Source of the DNA: Hymenobacter sp. HSC-4F20
GTDB lineage: Bacteria; Bacteroidota; Bacteroidia; Cytophagales; Hymenobacteraceae
Direction: 5' to 3'
Assembly (NCBI RefSeq): GCF_019599275.1
Contig: NZ_JAHZTD010000002.1
Coordinates: 62,001-126,000 of the forward strand
DNA length: 64,000 bases
The notes below the pieces were generated by a model. That model ran no database searches, was not told where the DNA came from, and saw only the letters and a list, made by a program, of their open reading frames with translations. Shown here one piece after another: positions 38,588-46,068 of the stretch (positions are counted from its first letter, which is position 1; each line of letters starts with the position of its first letter). A program made the position numbers and the translations under genes.

Positions 38588-38751
38588 ACCTAAGTGAAAA
38601 TTAAGAAATGGAGCCGCCGCAAACGCCCTGGTGTACAGTACGGCCGCACCTTTAACGGCCGGATAACTGCACATCCGGCCAAATAGTATGCGCTACTATG
38701 CCCTGTTTGCGGCAGCCAAGAAGGCAAGAACCTATTAAAATCAAAAAACTG

Positions 38752-38759
38752 CAAATATA
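38752..38759 (-). promoter_or_regulatory. -7 promoter element upstream of the XRE regulator
   Basis: Minus-strand TATATTTG (TAnnTTTG) at 38759-38752, 164 bp before the regulator's ATG, predicts a leader of about 160 nt that could carry autoregulatory signals. The 343-bp interval 38588-38930 otherwise contains only the comB terminator at 38859-38900. Confidence 0.5.
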
Positions 38760-38858
38760 AGTACCACGGGCCAGCTATCAGCGGCTTCCCTAAGGGCATG
38801 CTACTTTACGGCAGACGGCTATAACTGCTTTTCTACAATACGCTTACCAGCCTTTTTA

Positions 38859-38900
38859 CAGCCGAAAAGCCGCCCCCGTAACGGAGCGGCTTTTCGGCTG
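38859..38900 (-). terminator. Terminator of the comB-type gene
   Basis: Perfect 15-bp arms CAGCCGAAAAGCCGC/GCGGCTTTTCGGCTG (38859-38873 with 38886-38900), 30 bp downstream of the minus-strand stop at 38931. The T-tract is part of the 3' arm. Confidence 0.85.
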
Positions 38901-38930
38901 GCTTACGGGCAGCCCCAAGCCGGAGCTTAC

Positions 38931-39689
38931 TCAGGAGTTCAACCCGGCGCTACGGGAGGCTGCTACCCCAACGTGCGGGCCTAACGCTATTTTACCGGCC
39001 TCAAACACGGGTACCAAGTCGTATTCGTCCTGCCGCAGGCAGAACTCCATGTCCTTGTGGGCCTCCAAGTGGTTGAGGCGGCGCACGTGCGCCGATTTTA
39101 GCAGGTAGCTGATGATATCGGGCTGTGCTGCCTGCCACAAATCCAGGGCGGCCAGGGTAGCATCGGAGCTAATGGTATCAAAACTGGCCTGCAGACGGGC
39201 AGCCAAGGCCCCGCCGAACAGGGTGTCTTCAAGGCAGAAATTGCCCTTCCAGCCGGCACACACCACCACCACATCTTTGCCCAGTTCCTGTACGTGACGG
39301 GCCACGGCGCCCAGGTTGAGAAAGGCTCCTACCAGAGTGGCATCGGCGGCGGCGGACAGGTGCAGAGCGCGGGTGCCGTTGGTAGTAGTAATGGCCACGC
39401 CCCGGCCCCGTACGGGCACTACCCCATTCAGGTACCCGTAGGGCGAGTTGCCCAAGTCTACGCCCTCGGCCTGCCGGCCATCCCGCTCGGCGGCCGTGAG
39501 GTAGCCCGCGGCGGCTTGGGCCCGGCACGCATCCAGCTCACTGAAGGGCAGCAGGTGCGTAACCCCCTGAGCCAAGGCTGTAACGATGGACGAGGTAGCC
39601 CGCAGAATATCCACCACCACGGCCACACGGCCGCGCAGGTCAAATAAAGGCAGCAGCTCGGGAGAAAAGCAGATGTCGAGAGCAGGCAT
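38931..39689 (-). CDS. comB: 2-phosphosulfolactate phosphatase (ComB family)
   Basis: A 252-residue protein with the ComB pattern: VAVVVDILRATSSIVTALAQG, GYLTAAERDGRQAEGVDLGNSPYGY, GVAITTTNGTRAL and VVVCAGWKGNFCLEDTLFGGAL. ComB removes phosphate from 2-phospho-3-sulfolactate, a step toward coenzyme M in methanogens and toward sulfolactate or cysteate-related compounds in bacteria. The window does not include comA or comC, so the pathway is not shown. In Bacteroidota a link to sulfonate or sulfonolipid metabolism is plausible but is my inference. A palindromic repeat lies upstream, between it and gcvT. Confidence 0.9.
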   Translation of the reverse strand: MPALDICFSPELLPLFDLRGRVAVVVDILRATSSIVTALAQGVTHLLPFSELDACRAQAAAGYLTAAERDGRQAEGVDLGNSPYGYLNGVVPVRGRGVAITTTNGTRALHLSAAADATLVGAFLNLGAVARHVQELGKDVVVVCAGWKGNFCLEDTLFGGALAARLQASFDTISSDATLAALDLWQAAQPDIISYLLKSAHVRRLNHLEAHKDMEFCLRQDEYDLVPVFEAGKIALGPHVGVAASRSAGLNS

Positions 39690-39792
39690 GAAATGTCCTA
39701 AGAGTAAAAGAATGTACGCTGGGAGCGAAGGAAAGGCGGCTGAATCGGCCCTGTTATTCTGAACAGGGTGGTGCTCAACTGCAATCTGCGGT

Positions 39793-39886
39793 CATCCTGC
39801 GCATAGCGAAATCCCTTTTCACGCTGAAACAAGCCCGTAATACGGCTTGAACGGAGGGAAAAAGGTGCTTCGCTATGCTCAGGATG
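39793..39886. repeat. REP-like imperfect palindrome of 94 bp
   Basis: Arms CATCCTGCGCATAGCGAA (39793-39810) and TTCGCTATGCTCAGGATG (39869-39886) pair with one mismatch. A small inner hairpin AAGCC/GGCTT (39831-39848) sits in the loop. It lies between the gcvT stop and the comB start. This composition resembles dispersed short palindromes seen in many Bacteroidota genomes; I found no second copy in this window. Confidence 0.65.
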
Positions 39887-39911
39887 GCGGAGAAACTCCC
39901 GGGACTAGCGC

Positions 39912-41018
39912 TTACGCCTCCTCCGTACCTTTTACGAAAGGCAGCTTGACCACCGTGGCGGGCAGCTGCTTGCCGCGTACCTGCACGAAAATCTTGCTAC
40001 CGGGTGCACTCAGCTCGGTTTTCACGTAGCCTAGGCCGATGCCCTTGCTCAGGCTCGGCGACTGGGTGCCGCTGGTTACCTCCCCTATTTTCTCGCCGGC
40101 CTCGTTTACCAGCTCGTAGTGGCCACGCGGAATGCCGGGGCCATCCATCAGGAAGCCCACCAGCTTGCGCTCTACCCCGGCCTGCTTCTGCTGCTTCAGG
40201 CTCTCGGCATTGGTGAAGTCTTTGGTGAACTTGGTAATCCAGCCCAGGCCAGCTTCCAGAGGCGAGGTTTCGTCGGTGATGTCGTTGCCGTAGAGGCAGT
40301 AGCCCATTTCCAGGCGTAGCGTGTCGCGGGCACCCAACCCGATGGGCTTGAGGCCGTGGGGCTGACCGGCTTCCATAATCTTTTCCCATACCTGCTGGGC
40401 GTGCTCGTTGGGCACGTACAGTTCAAAACCGCCCGCGCCGGTGTAGCCCGTAGCGGAGATAATGACGTTAGGAGCGCCGGCAAATGTACCCTGCACGAAG
40501 GAGTAGTATGGAATAGCGCCCAGGTCAGTGTCGGTGAGGGGTTGCAGGGCAGCAATGGCCTTGGGGCCCTGTACCGCGAACAGGCTGATGTCGTCCGATA
40601 CGTTTTGCAGCTCGGCGCCCTCGGTATTGAACTGCTGAATCCAGTTCCAGTCCTTGTCGATGTTGGAGGCGTTGACCACCAGCAGGTAGTCCTCGTCGGC
40701 CAGCATGTACACCAGCAAATCGTCCACAATGCCGCCCTCTTGGTTGGGCAGGCAAGAGTACTGGGCCTTGCCGGGCGTGAGCTTGCTGGCGTCGTTGGAG
40801 GTCACGCGCTGAATCAGGGGGAGGGCCTGGGGGCCGCGCACCCGAAACTCACCCATGTGGGATACGTCGAAGATACCGACTGCCCGGCGCACGGTGTGGT
40901 GCTCGTCGAGGTCGGAGGAGTAGCGCACGGGCATGTTATAGCCCGCGAAAGGCACCATTTTGGCACCTAGCTGCTGGTGCACATCGTTGAGCGGAACGGT
41001 TTTGAGCGTTTCAGACAT
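39912..41018 (-). CDS. gcvT: Glycine cleavage system T protein (aminomethyltransferase)
   Basis: ATG 41018 ([35 protein letters not shown]) gives 368 residues, the usual length. Family motifs include [81 protein letters not shown] and [21 protein letters not shown]. GcvT takes the methylamine intermediate from the H-protein lipoamide, releasing ammonia and giving 5,10-methylene-tetrahydrofolate. The partner genes gcvH and gcvP are not in the window. The 39 residues before the ATG in the open frame are not conserved-looking. Confidence 0.96.
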   Translation of the reverse strand: MSETLKTVPLNDVHQQLGAKMVPFAGYNMPVRYSSDLDEHHTVRRAVGIFDVSHMGEFRVRGPQALPLIQRVTSNDASKLTPGKAQYSCLPNQEGGIVDDLLVYMLADEDYLLVVNASNIDKDWNWIQQFNTEGAELQNVSDDISLFAVQGPKAIAALQPLTDTDLGAIPYYSFVQGTFAGAPNVIISATGYTGAGGFELYVPNEHAQQVWEKIMEAGQPHGLKPIGLGARDTLRLEMGYCLYGNDITDETSPLEAGLGWITKFTKDFTNAESLKQQKQAGVERKLVGFLMDGPGIPRGHYELVNEAGEKIGEVTSGTQSPSLSKGIGLGYVKTELSAPGSKIFVQVRGKQLPATVVKLPFVKGTEEA

Positions 41019-41161
41019 GGGGTGGTCGGTGGAATTCAACATGAGTGAAAAAGCGGCCCGTCTCGTAGCAGGCAGCCTATCGGGCGGGTACCCACCAGGA
41101 GGCGGAGCCGTTGGTGGGGCGAAAGTAGCCAATTATGCCGGCTAGCACGGTGGCGTTTGGC

Positions 41162-41169
41162 TATCTTTG
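41162..41169 (+). promoter_or_regulatory. -7 promoter element of the CZB / kinase / regulator cassette
   Basis: TATCTTTG (TAnnTTTG), 96 bp before the first gene of the cassette, predicts a leader of about 90 nt. No clear -33 element. Confidence 0.55.
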
Positions 41170-41265
41170 TGAGTACCGCAGTTTGGGCATCACTCTTCTT
41201 TCCTGCGGCCTCCTGTTCTGTTTCATGGCGGCTGATAGTGGCTGTCTCTTTTCCCCTCTGCTTGC

Positions 41266-41631
41266 ATGACCGACTCCCTTAAGCAGGATTTTGACTCAGC
41301 TCTCGTCAAACACTTGCTGTTCAAATCCAAGCTGCGGTCCTTTCTCTACGGCAATGGCACCAGCCAGGCACCCATCCGCGACCCACTGGCCTGCTCGTTC
41401 GGCCAGTGGATTGCTACCCAGGTGCTGCCGCAGTATGGCCACTTGCCCGAAAGCCGGGAGCTGGACCGCCTGCACATCCGTATTCACCAGATAGCCAACC
41501 GCCTGATGGACCTGCACCAGCGCGGGCAGCAGGAGGAAGCCATTGCGGGTCTGGCCGAAATCAACGTGCTGGCCGACCATATTACGGTGCTGATGCGTAC
41601 GTTGGAAGAAAAACTCCGCGCCGGCCAGTAA
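41266..41631 (+). CDS. Stand-alone CZB (chemoreceptor zinc-binding) domain protein
   Basis: A 121-residue, all-helical protein consisting only of a CZB-like domain: VKHLLFKSKLRSFLYG (first His), DPLACSFGQWIATQVL (the C-x-F-G-x-W core with the Zn-binding Cys), LDRLHIRIHQIANRLMDLHQRG (further His) and INVLADHITVLMRTLEEKL. In studied proteins the Zn-Cys switch senses zinc or hypochlorous acid and modulates signalling outputs. Here the domain is encoded alone, 31 bp before a histidine kinase gene on the same strand, so it is probably an accessory sensor of that kinase. Zn binding is inferred. Confidence 0.8.
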   Translation: MTDSLKQDFDSALVKHLLFKSKLRSFLYGNGTSQAPIRDPLACSFGQWIATQVLPQYGHLPESRELDRLHIRIHQIANRLMDLHQRGQQEEAIAGLAEINVLADHITVLMRTLEEKLRAGQ

Positions 41632-41662
41632 TTGGTCGGCGGCTGCCCCGTTGCCGCCCTGC

Positions 41663-43204
41663 ATGAAGCTGAAACTTTCCACTAAACTCTTCGCTGGCTT
41701 TGTAGCTATTTCGGTGCTGTTTGCCGGGGTGGTTGCCATCAATTATCAGCTTTCCCGGGCTGTACTGCGCAACTCGCAACGGGTAGAGCGCTCTACCCGC
41801 ATTACAAACGAGGCCACTACCCTGCTGCGCAACATCATTGACATGGAAACCGGGTTTCGGGGCTACCTGCTGATCGGAAATGAAACCGTGCTCGACCCGT
41901 ATTATGAAGGAGAGCGGAACCTGCTGGGCCGCTTCGCGGAGCTGCGCAATGAGCTAACCGTTGGCACCCCGCAGTACGCGCGCATGATTCGGGCTCAGCA
42001 GCTGTTTCAGCAGTGGGCCGCCTACTCCCACCTGCTCATCAGTGAGAAGCGGGAGGCCCTGCGCCGCAACCCAAATCAAACCGGCCTCGACCAGCTGGAG
42101 CACCGCAACCTGACCACCGACCTGACCGGCAAAAACCTGATGGACCAGATCAGGGTGCTGTTTGGTGCGTTTGAGAAGGTAGAAACCGAAACCCGTATCA
42201 AGCAGCGGGGGAAGCTGCGCGACAGTATCCGCGAAACCCGCATTCTATCGGTGAGCATTACCCTGGCCACCATTTTCCTGGGGCTGCTCTACGCCTCTTA
42301 CCTGGTGCGGCAGTTCTCGCGCCGTATTGGGGGCATGGTGGGCCAGGCCCAGCGCATTGCCGCGGGCAACTACACAGCCCAGGTGCGCGACACGGAGCAG
42401 GATGAGCTGACGGAGCTGGCCGACTCGCTCAACACCATGACCGATACCATCAACACCAACATCCAGCAGCTGGAGCGGCGTAACCAAGAGCTGGACCAGT
42501 TTGCCTACGTGGTGTCGCACGATCTAAAAGCGCCGCTGCGGGGCATTGAAACTGCCTCCCGCTGGATTGAGGAAGACATGGGCCAGGAGCTGCCCGACCA
42601 CATCCGGGAGTTTTTGCAGCTGATGCGCACCCGGGTGCGGCGCATGGAAAACCTGATTACCGGCATTCTGGATCTGGCCCGGGCGGGGCGCACTCCCCAG
42701 GCCGACGAGCCTGTGTTCGTACGCCAGCTGCTGCGGGAAATCATTGACTCCCTGGAGCTGCCAGCGGGCTTTGAAGTAGAGCTGCCGTTCTACCTGCCTA
42801 CCCTGCACACCAACCGCGTACAGCTCCAGCAGGTGTTTACCAACCTCATCAGCAACGCGCTGAAGTACCACCACGACCCGGCCCACGGCAACGTGCGCAT
42901 AGGCTGCGTGGAAGGGCCGCAGTTCTATACTTTCTCGGTAGCCGATGACGGTCCGGGCATTGCGCCGGAATACCACGAGCGAATCTTTGTCATTTTCCAG
43001 ACGCTCACTGAGCGGGATACGCTGGAAAGCACTGGCGTGGGGCTGGCCATTGTCAAGAAAATTATTGAGCGGCAGGGCGGCACTATCCGCGTTGAATCAA
43101 CTGAGGGTCAGGGAGCCACTTTCATCTTTACCTGGCCCAAAGAGCGGACGCGCCGCCTCGATGGCACCGCGGCTCAGCCGGCTACTTCCGCCATTGTGCG
43201 TTAA
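41663..43204 (+). CDS. CHASE3-HAMP sensor histidine kinase
   Basis: ATG 41663 (MKLKLSTKLFAGFVAISVLFAGVVAI) gives 513 residues. First membrane helix (about 10-30), CHASE3-like extracytoplasmic domain (NIIDMETGFRGYLLIGNE, about 60-180), second helix (ILSVSITLATIFLGLLYASYLV), HAMP (IAAGNYTAQVRDTEQDELTELADSLNTMTD), then HisKA with phospho-acceptor His (FAYVVSHDLKAPLRGIETAS), N box (FTNLISNALKYHHD), G1 (DDGPGI) and G2 (STGVGLAIVKKIIERQGG). It resembles phytochrome-type kinases in the catalytic half. It lies between a CZB protein and a response regulator gene, with gaps of 31 and 46 bp, so the three are likely one operon. Confidence 0.93.
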   Translation: MKLKLSTKLFAGFVAISVLFAGVVAINYQLSRAVLRNSQRVERSTRITNEATTLLRNIIDMETGFRGYLLIGNETVLDPYYEGERNLLGRFAELRNELTVGTPQYARMIRAQQLFQQWAAYSHLLISEKREALRRNPNQTGLDQLEHRNLTTDLTGKNLMDQIRVLFGAFEKVETETRIKQRGKLRDSIRETRILSVSITLATIFLGLLYASYLVRQFSRRIGGMVGQAQRIAAGNYTAQVRDTEQDELTELADSLNTMTDTINTNIQQLERRNQELDQFAYVVSHDLKAPLRGIETASRWIEEDMGQELPDHIREFLQLMRTRVRRMENLITGILDLARAGRTPQADEPVFVRQLLREIIDSLELPAGFEVELPFYLPTLHTNRVQLQQVFTNLISNALKYHHDPAHGNVRIGCVEGPQFYTFSVADDGPGIAPEYHERIFVIFQTLTERDTLESTGVGLAIVKKIIERQGGTIRVESTEGQGATFIFTWPKERTRRLDGTAAQPATSAIVR

Positions 43205-43250
43205 TTGCCGTATAAAAGCAGGTGCCAGCCGCACCTACCCCGCTTTTCCC

Positions 43251-43694
43251 ATGGCTTCTACATCCGAACAACCCAGCATCCTGCTCGTCGAGGACGACCA
43301 GATGGATATCATGAATGTGCAGCGAGAGCTGCGCAAGCACAACGTTGATGTACCGCTGCACATTGCCCGTAACGGCCGTGAGGCCCTAAATATGCTGCGC
43401 GGTGAAGGGGGGCAGCCGCCCATTCCGAAGCCCAGCGTGGTCATGCTCGACCTGAACATGCCCCGCATGAATGGCCTGGAGCTTCTGGCTGCCTTGCGCT
43501 CCGACCCGGAGTTTGTGGGTCTGAACGTATTTATCACTACTACCTCCGACCTGGAAACGGACCGTCTGAAAGCCCAGGATTTAGCCGTTAGCGGCTACAT
43601 TATTAAGCCCCTGAGCTTTGATAAATTTGGCGAGGGTGGCACCACCGTTGATGGATTCAGCCTTTTCCTGGACCTGCTGCGGTTGAAAGAGTAG
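43251..43694 (+). CDS. Single-domain response regulator (Rcp1-like)
   Basis: A 147-residue CheY-like receiver with no output domain: acidic pocket LLVEDDQMD, phospho-acceptor Asp in VVMLDLNMPRMNGLELL, Thr/Ser switch in VFITTTSD and the conserved Lys in GYIIKPLS. The N-terminal EDDQMDIMNVQRELRKHNV resembles Rcp1-type regulators that pair with phytochrome-like kinases. It is the third gene of the cassette and is followed by a terminator 92 bp downstream. How the signal leaves the cassette is not evident from sequence. Confidence 0.93.
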   Translation: MASTSEQPSILLVEDDQMDIMNVQRELRKHNVDVPLHIARNGREALNMLRGEGGQPPIPKPSVVMLDLNMPRMNGLELLAALRSDPEFVGLNVFITTTSDLETDRLKAQDLAVSGYIIKPLSFDKFGEGGTTVDGFSLFLDLLRLKE

Positions 43695-43713
43695 TCAGCA
43701 GCTGAACAAGTAA

Positions 43714-43733
43714 GTTCTTCTGGTCAGAAGAAC
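43714..43733 (+). other. Perfect short hairpin downstream of the response regulator
   Basis: GTTCTTCT/AGAAGAAC arms (43714-43721 and 43726-43733) around a GGTC loop, 19 bp after the stop. No T-tract follows, so it could be an mRNA 3' stabiliser or processing site rather than a terminator. Confidence 0.4.
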
Positions 43734-43786
43734 AGACCCCACAACGCGGCCATCTTTGCTATTTTCTGGCGAAGGCCCGATGAGCT

Positions 43787-43826
43787 AACAAGCCCCTGAC
43801 ATCTGCCCTGGTGTCAGGGGCTTGTT
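43787..43826. terminator. Terminator between the response regulator and rnhB (convergent)
   Basis: Perfect 15-bp arms AACAAGCCCCTGACA/TGTCAGGGGCTTGTT (43787-43801 with 43812-43826) and a 10-nt loop. It can serve both directions. Confidence 0.88.
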
Positions 43827-43916
43827 GCATGGCAAGGGATAGGTGTCAATCGGGACGGATAACGTCACCCGTTCTCCCCACGCTGAAAGTACAATCACGC
43901 AGCTCCCAGTTACTTT

Positions 43917-44492
43917 TTACAGCAGCCGAAACCCCAGGCGGTGATGCTCCGTCGGGCCAAAGTCGCGGATGGCGGCCCGGTGCTGGGGCGTGGGGTAGCC
44001 GGCGTTCTGCTCCCAGCCGTAGTGCGGATACTCTAAGGCTAGCGTGCGCATTCGCTCGTCGCGGAAGGTTTTCGCCAGTACCGAGGCGGCGGCAATGTTG
44101 CGGTACAGTCCGTCGCCCCCGATAATGCAAGTGTGCGGCAAGGCAGCGTGCGGGCGGAAGCGGTTGCCGTCTACGAGCAGGTGGGTAGGCGTGGGGCACA
44201 GCTGGTCGGCGGCACGGTGCATAGCCAGGTAGCTGGCCTGCGCAATATTGATGCTGGCAATTTCCTGGGGCGAGGCTTCGGCTACGGCCCAGGCAATGGC
44301 CTCCTGGCATATTTCGACGCGCACCTGCTCCCGGCGCTTGGCTGTCATCTGCTTGGAATCGTTGAGGTAGCGCGGGGCAAAATCGGGGGGCAGAATGACT
44401 GCGGCGGCAAATACGGGCCCGGCCAGACAGCCCCGGCCGGCTTCGTCAAGACCGGCTTCCAGGGGCTCACCGGTGTGGGAGGCTAACAACAT
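43917..44492 (-). CDS. rnhB: Ribonuclease HII
   Basis: A 191-residue protein with the RNase HII catalytic set: EAGLDEAGRGCLAGPVFAAAVIL (the first acidic pair DE), NDSKQMTAKRRE, THLLVDGNR and AAASVLAKTFRDERM. It removes ribonucleotides from RNA:DNA hybrids in the cytoplasm. ATG 44492 (MLLASHTGEP) is preferred over an ATG three codons upstream because a TACTTTTG box ends six bases before it, and the upstream ATG would fall in that gap. This arrangement suggests a leaderless message. Confidence 0.93.
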   Translation of the reverse strand: MLLASHTGEPLEAGLDEAGRGCLAGPVFAAAVILPPDFAPRYLNDSKQMTAKRREQVRVEICQEAIAWAVAEASPQEIASINIAQASYLAMHRAADQLCPTPTHLLVDGNRFRPHAALPHTCIIGGDGLYRNIAAASVLAKTFRDERMRTLALEYPHYGWEQNAGYPTPQHRAAIRDFGPTEHHRLGFRLL

Positions 44493-44498
44493 AGGCCG

Positions 44499-44506
44499 CA
44501 AAAGTA
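44499..44506 (-). promoter_or_regulatory. -7 promoter element of rnhB, six bases before the ATG
   Basis: Minus-strand TACTTTTG (TAnnTTTG) at 44506-44499, followed by six bases and the ATG at 44492. Same geometry as queA. No -33 element is evident. Confidence 0.5.
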
Positions 44507-44577
44507 CAGGGTAGCCGCGGTACCTACTCTGTTGGGAGGGGGCAAATCAGTGAGTAAATGAACCCGTGCCGGAAAGG

Positions 44578-44619
44578 GAAAAGCCTCCGCGGTGGCCAAG
44601 GCACCCGCGGAGGCTTTTC
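44578..44619 (-). terminator. Terminator of the small acidic protein gene
   Basis: Perfect 15-bp arms GAAAAGCCTCCGCGG/CCGCGGAGGCTTTTC (44578-44592 with 44605-44619), 53 bp downstream of the minus-strand stop at 44673. Confidence 0.82.
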
Positions 44620-44672
44620 AAGGGGATATAGTTACTGCGCTCTGGAACTGGCTAAGCGGCTGTTATTGCCGG

Positions 44673-44921
44673 CTACTTGTGGCTGCCAGCAGTGGAGCCC
44701 GCATCCGCCGGGCCCGCCGATTCACCCCGGCGGAAGCCCTGCTTGTCGCGGGGGCCTTCGTCAATGGCGTCGTCCTCGTCAGTGGTGATATAGACGTTGG
44801 TCGTGGGGCCGAGGCCACCGGTCTGCTGGGCTAGCTCAGATTCGGCCTGGGCATGTTTCAGGTTGAAAAGGGGGTCGCCGGGTTGGGGCTCGGATACTTG
44901 GTTTTTCGGTTGATGGGCCAT
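44673..44921 (-). CDS. Small hydrophilic, probably disordered protein (unknown function)
   Basis: An 82-residue protein (MAHQPKNQVSEPQPGDPLFN...), rich in Gly, Asp, Glu, Gln and Pro, with no membrane segment or signal. Part of it (FNLKHAQAESELAQ) may form a helix. I do not recognise it. The dedicated terminator downstream and the absence of any competing gene support a real gene, but low complexity keeps confidence moderate. Confidence 0.55.
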   Translation of the reverse strand: MAHQPKNQVSEPQPGDPLFNLKHAQAESELAQQTGGLGPTTNVYITTDEDDAIDEGPRDKQGFRRGESAGPADAGSTAGSHK

Positions 44922-45048
44922 AAAAAGGAAAGCATCGGTCGGGAAATGAACGGCCGATTACCGTCTCCTACGCATGCGCTAACGGGGAGGTTTACCCCGC
45001 CTGCTTACAGGATTTAGGCTCTTGTCGGCAAGCTGGCGGGTAGGCAAT

Positions 45049-45192
45049 AAAAAAGCCGCTGCCCGAGGCAGCGGCCTTTTCCGTCGCGTTGGCCGGCAAA
45101 TATCATTCATCCACCCTACTCCTTTTGCCGGTAGTCAACACTTCGCGGTACGAGCCTTCCTTTCCATAAACCCTACACGCGCTGAATACTTA
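45049..45192 (-). ncRNA. Candidate small non-coding RNA (about 140 nt)
   Basis: In the 441-bp gap 44922-45362, which has no supportable ORF, the minus strand carries an exact -7 element TACCTTTG (45206-45199). About 120 bp downstream is a strong terminator: GCCGCTGCC/GGCAGCGGC with a 3-nt loop (45075-45055), followed by six T (45054-45049). Together they delimit a transcript of about 140 nt. It contains an internal inverted pair around CTACCGGCAAAAGG and TTTGCCGGCC. It does not look like tmRNA, RNase P RNA or SRP RNA. There is no evident -33 element. Confidence 0.45.
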
Positions 45193-45198
45193 CTGAGT

Positions 45199-45206
45199 CA
45201 AAGGTA
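45199..45206 (-). promoter_or_regulatory. -7 promoter element of the candidate small RNA
   Basis: Minus-strand TACCTTTG (TAnnTTTG). It has no gene downstream within 270 bp other than the candidate small RNA. Confidence 0.45.
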
Positions 45207-45321
45207 GGATGTCAGCTAGGGTCCGCGCAGCACTACTGGACCAATGGCCTGCTTACCCCGGCCAACCGCCCATTCTACCCGGTCAGGGCTGGCATACGCA
45301 CGGAAAGCACCCGGCGTCTCC

Positions 45322-45329
45322 TACCTTTG
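45322..45329 (+). promoter_or_regulatory. -7 promoter element of the NUDIX hydrolase gene
   Basis: TACCTTTG (TAnnTTTG), 33 bp before ATG 45363. Confidence 0.55.
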
Positions 45330-45362
45330 CGGGCACTTAGCAAACTTCTCGGCTCCTGTAGT

Positions 45363-45935
45363 ATGACTCCTGTATCTGCCCCCGACGTTGATGAAACCCA
45401 CAATCCCTGGAAGCGCCTGGACTCTGAAATCAAGTACCAGAACCCCTGGATTCGGGTCCGGGAGGATAAGATTATCAACCCGGCCGGCAACCCAGGCATT
45501 TACGGGGTGGTATCGATGAAGAACAAGGCCCTGGGAATTATTCCCGTAGATACGGAGGGCAACACTTGGCTTGTAGGGCAGTATCGCTACTCTCTGAGCG
45601 AATACAGCTGGGAAATTCCGATGGGGGGCGGCCCGGTTGAGCTGGACATTCTGGAATCGGCCCAGCGGGAGTTGCGCGAGGAAACTGGCCTGCTAGCGGC
45701 CCGCTGGACCAACATCATGCGCCTCCATACGTCGAACTCGGTTACCGACGAGGAAGGCTTTGTGTTCCTGGCTCAGGAGCTAACCCAGGGCGAAGTAGAA
45801 CCTGAAGAAACCGAAGACCTGCGTTTGTGGAAGCTACCACTAGCCCAAGCTGTGCAACTGGTAATGGACAGCCGCATTACCGATGCTATCAGCGTGGCCG
45901 GCTTGCTGAAGGCAGCCCGGCTACTAGGTGTGTAG
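45363..45935 (+). CDS. NUDIX hydrolase (ADP-ribose pyrophosphatase-like)
   Basis: ATG 45363 (MTPVSAPDVDETHNPWKRLDSEIKYQNPW) gives 190 residues. The Nudix box is GGGPVELDILESAQRELREETGLLA, containing the R-E-x-x-E-E metal-binding core. Upstream is the typical IIPVDTEGNTWLVGQYRYSL. Its length and the EIPMGGG motif resemble ADP-ribose/ADP-sugar pyrophosphatases, but substrate specificity cannot be read from the sequence. A -7 box just upstream supports the start. Confidence 0.9.
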   Translation: MTPVSAPDVDETHNPWKRLDSEIKYQNPWIRVREDKIINPAGNPGIYGVVSMKNKALGIIPVDTEGNTWLVGQYRYSLSEYSWEIPMGGGPVELDILESAQRELREETGLLAARWTNIMRLHTSNSVTDEEGFVFLAQELTQGEVEPEETEDLRLWKLPLAQAVQLVMDSRITDAISVAGLLKAARLLGV

Positions 45936-46055
45936 CATCTGGCTCAGGACAGCCCCACGCACCACTGCCGCCAACTGGTAGCCCGGCAGCCGTTTTTGCT
46001 GGGTTTCCTACCGTTTGCAGCTGTTGCTGCGTCTGGGCAGCTGCCGTTATCCCCG

Positions 46056-46063
46056 TATTTTTG
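46056..46063 (+). promoter_or_regulatory. -7 promoter element five bases before the plsC-type ATG
   Basis: TATTTTTG (TAnnTTTG) is followed by five bases and ATG 46069. A TCTG at 46032-46035 lies 20 bp upstream, a one-mismatch match to the -33 TTTG. Confidence 0.5.
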
Positions 46064-46068
46064 CCTGT

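Noticed and set aside
45049..45206. Candidate small RNA as SRP RNA or 6S RNA
   Set aside because: The diagnostic SRP GGAA tetraloop region is absent, and the size and structure do not obviously match 6S; I leave it unnamed.
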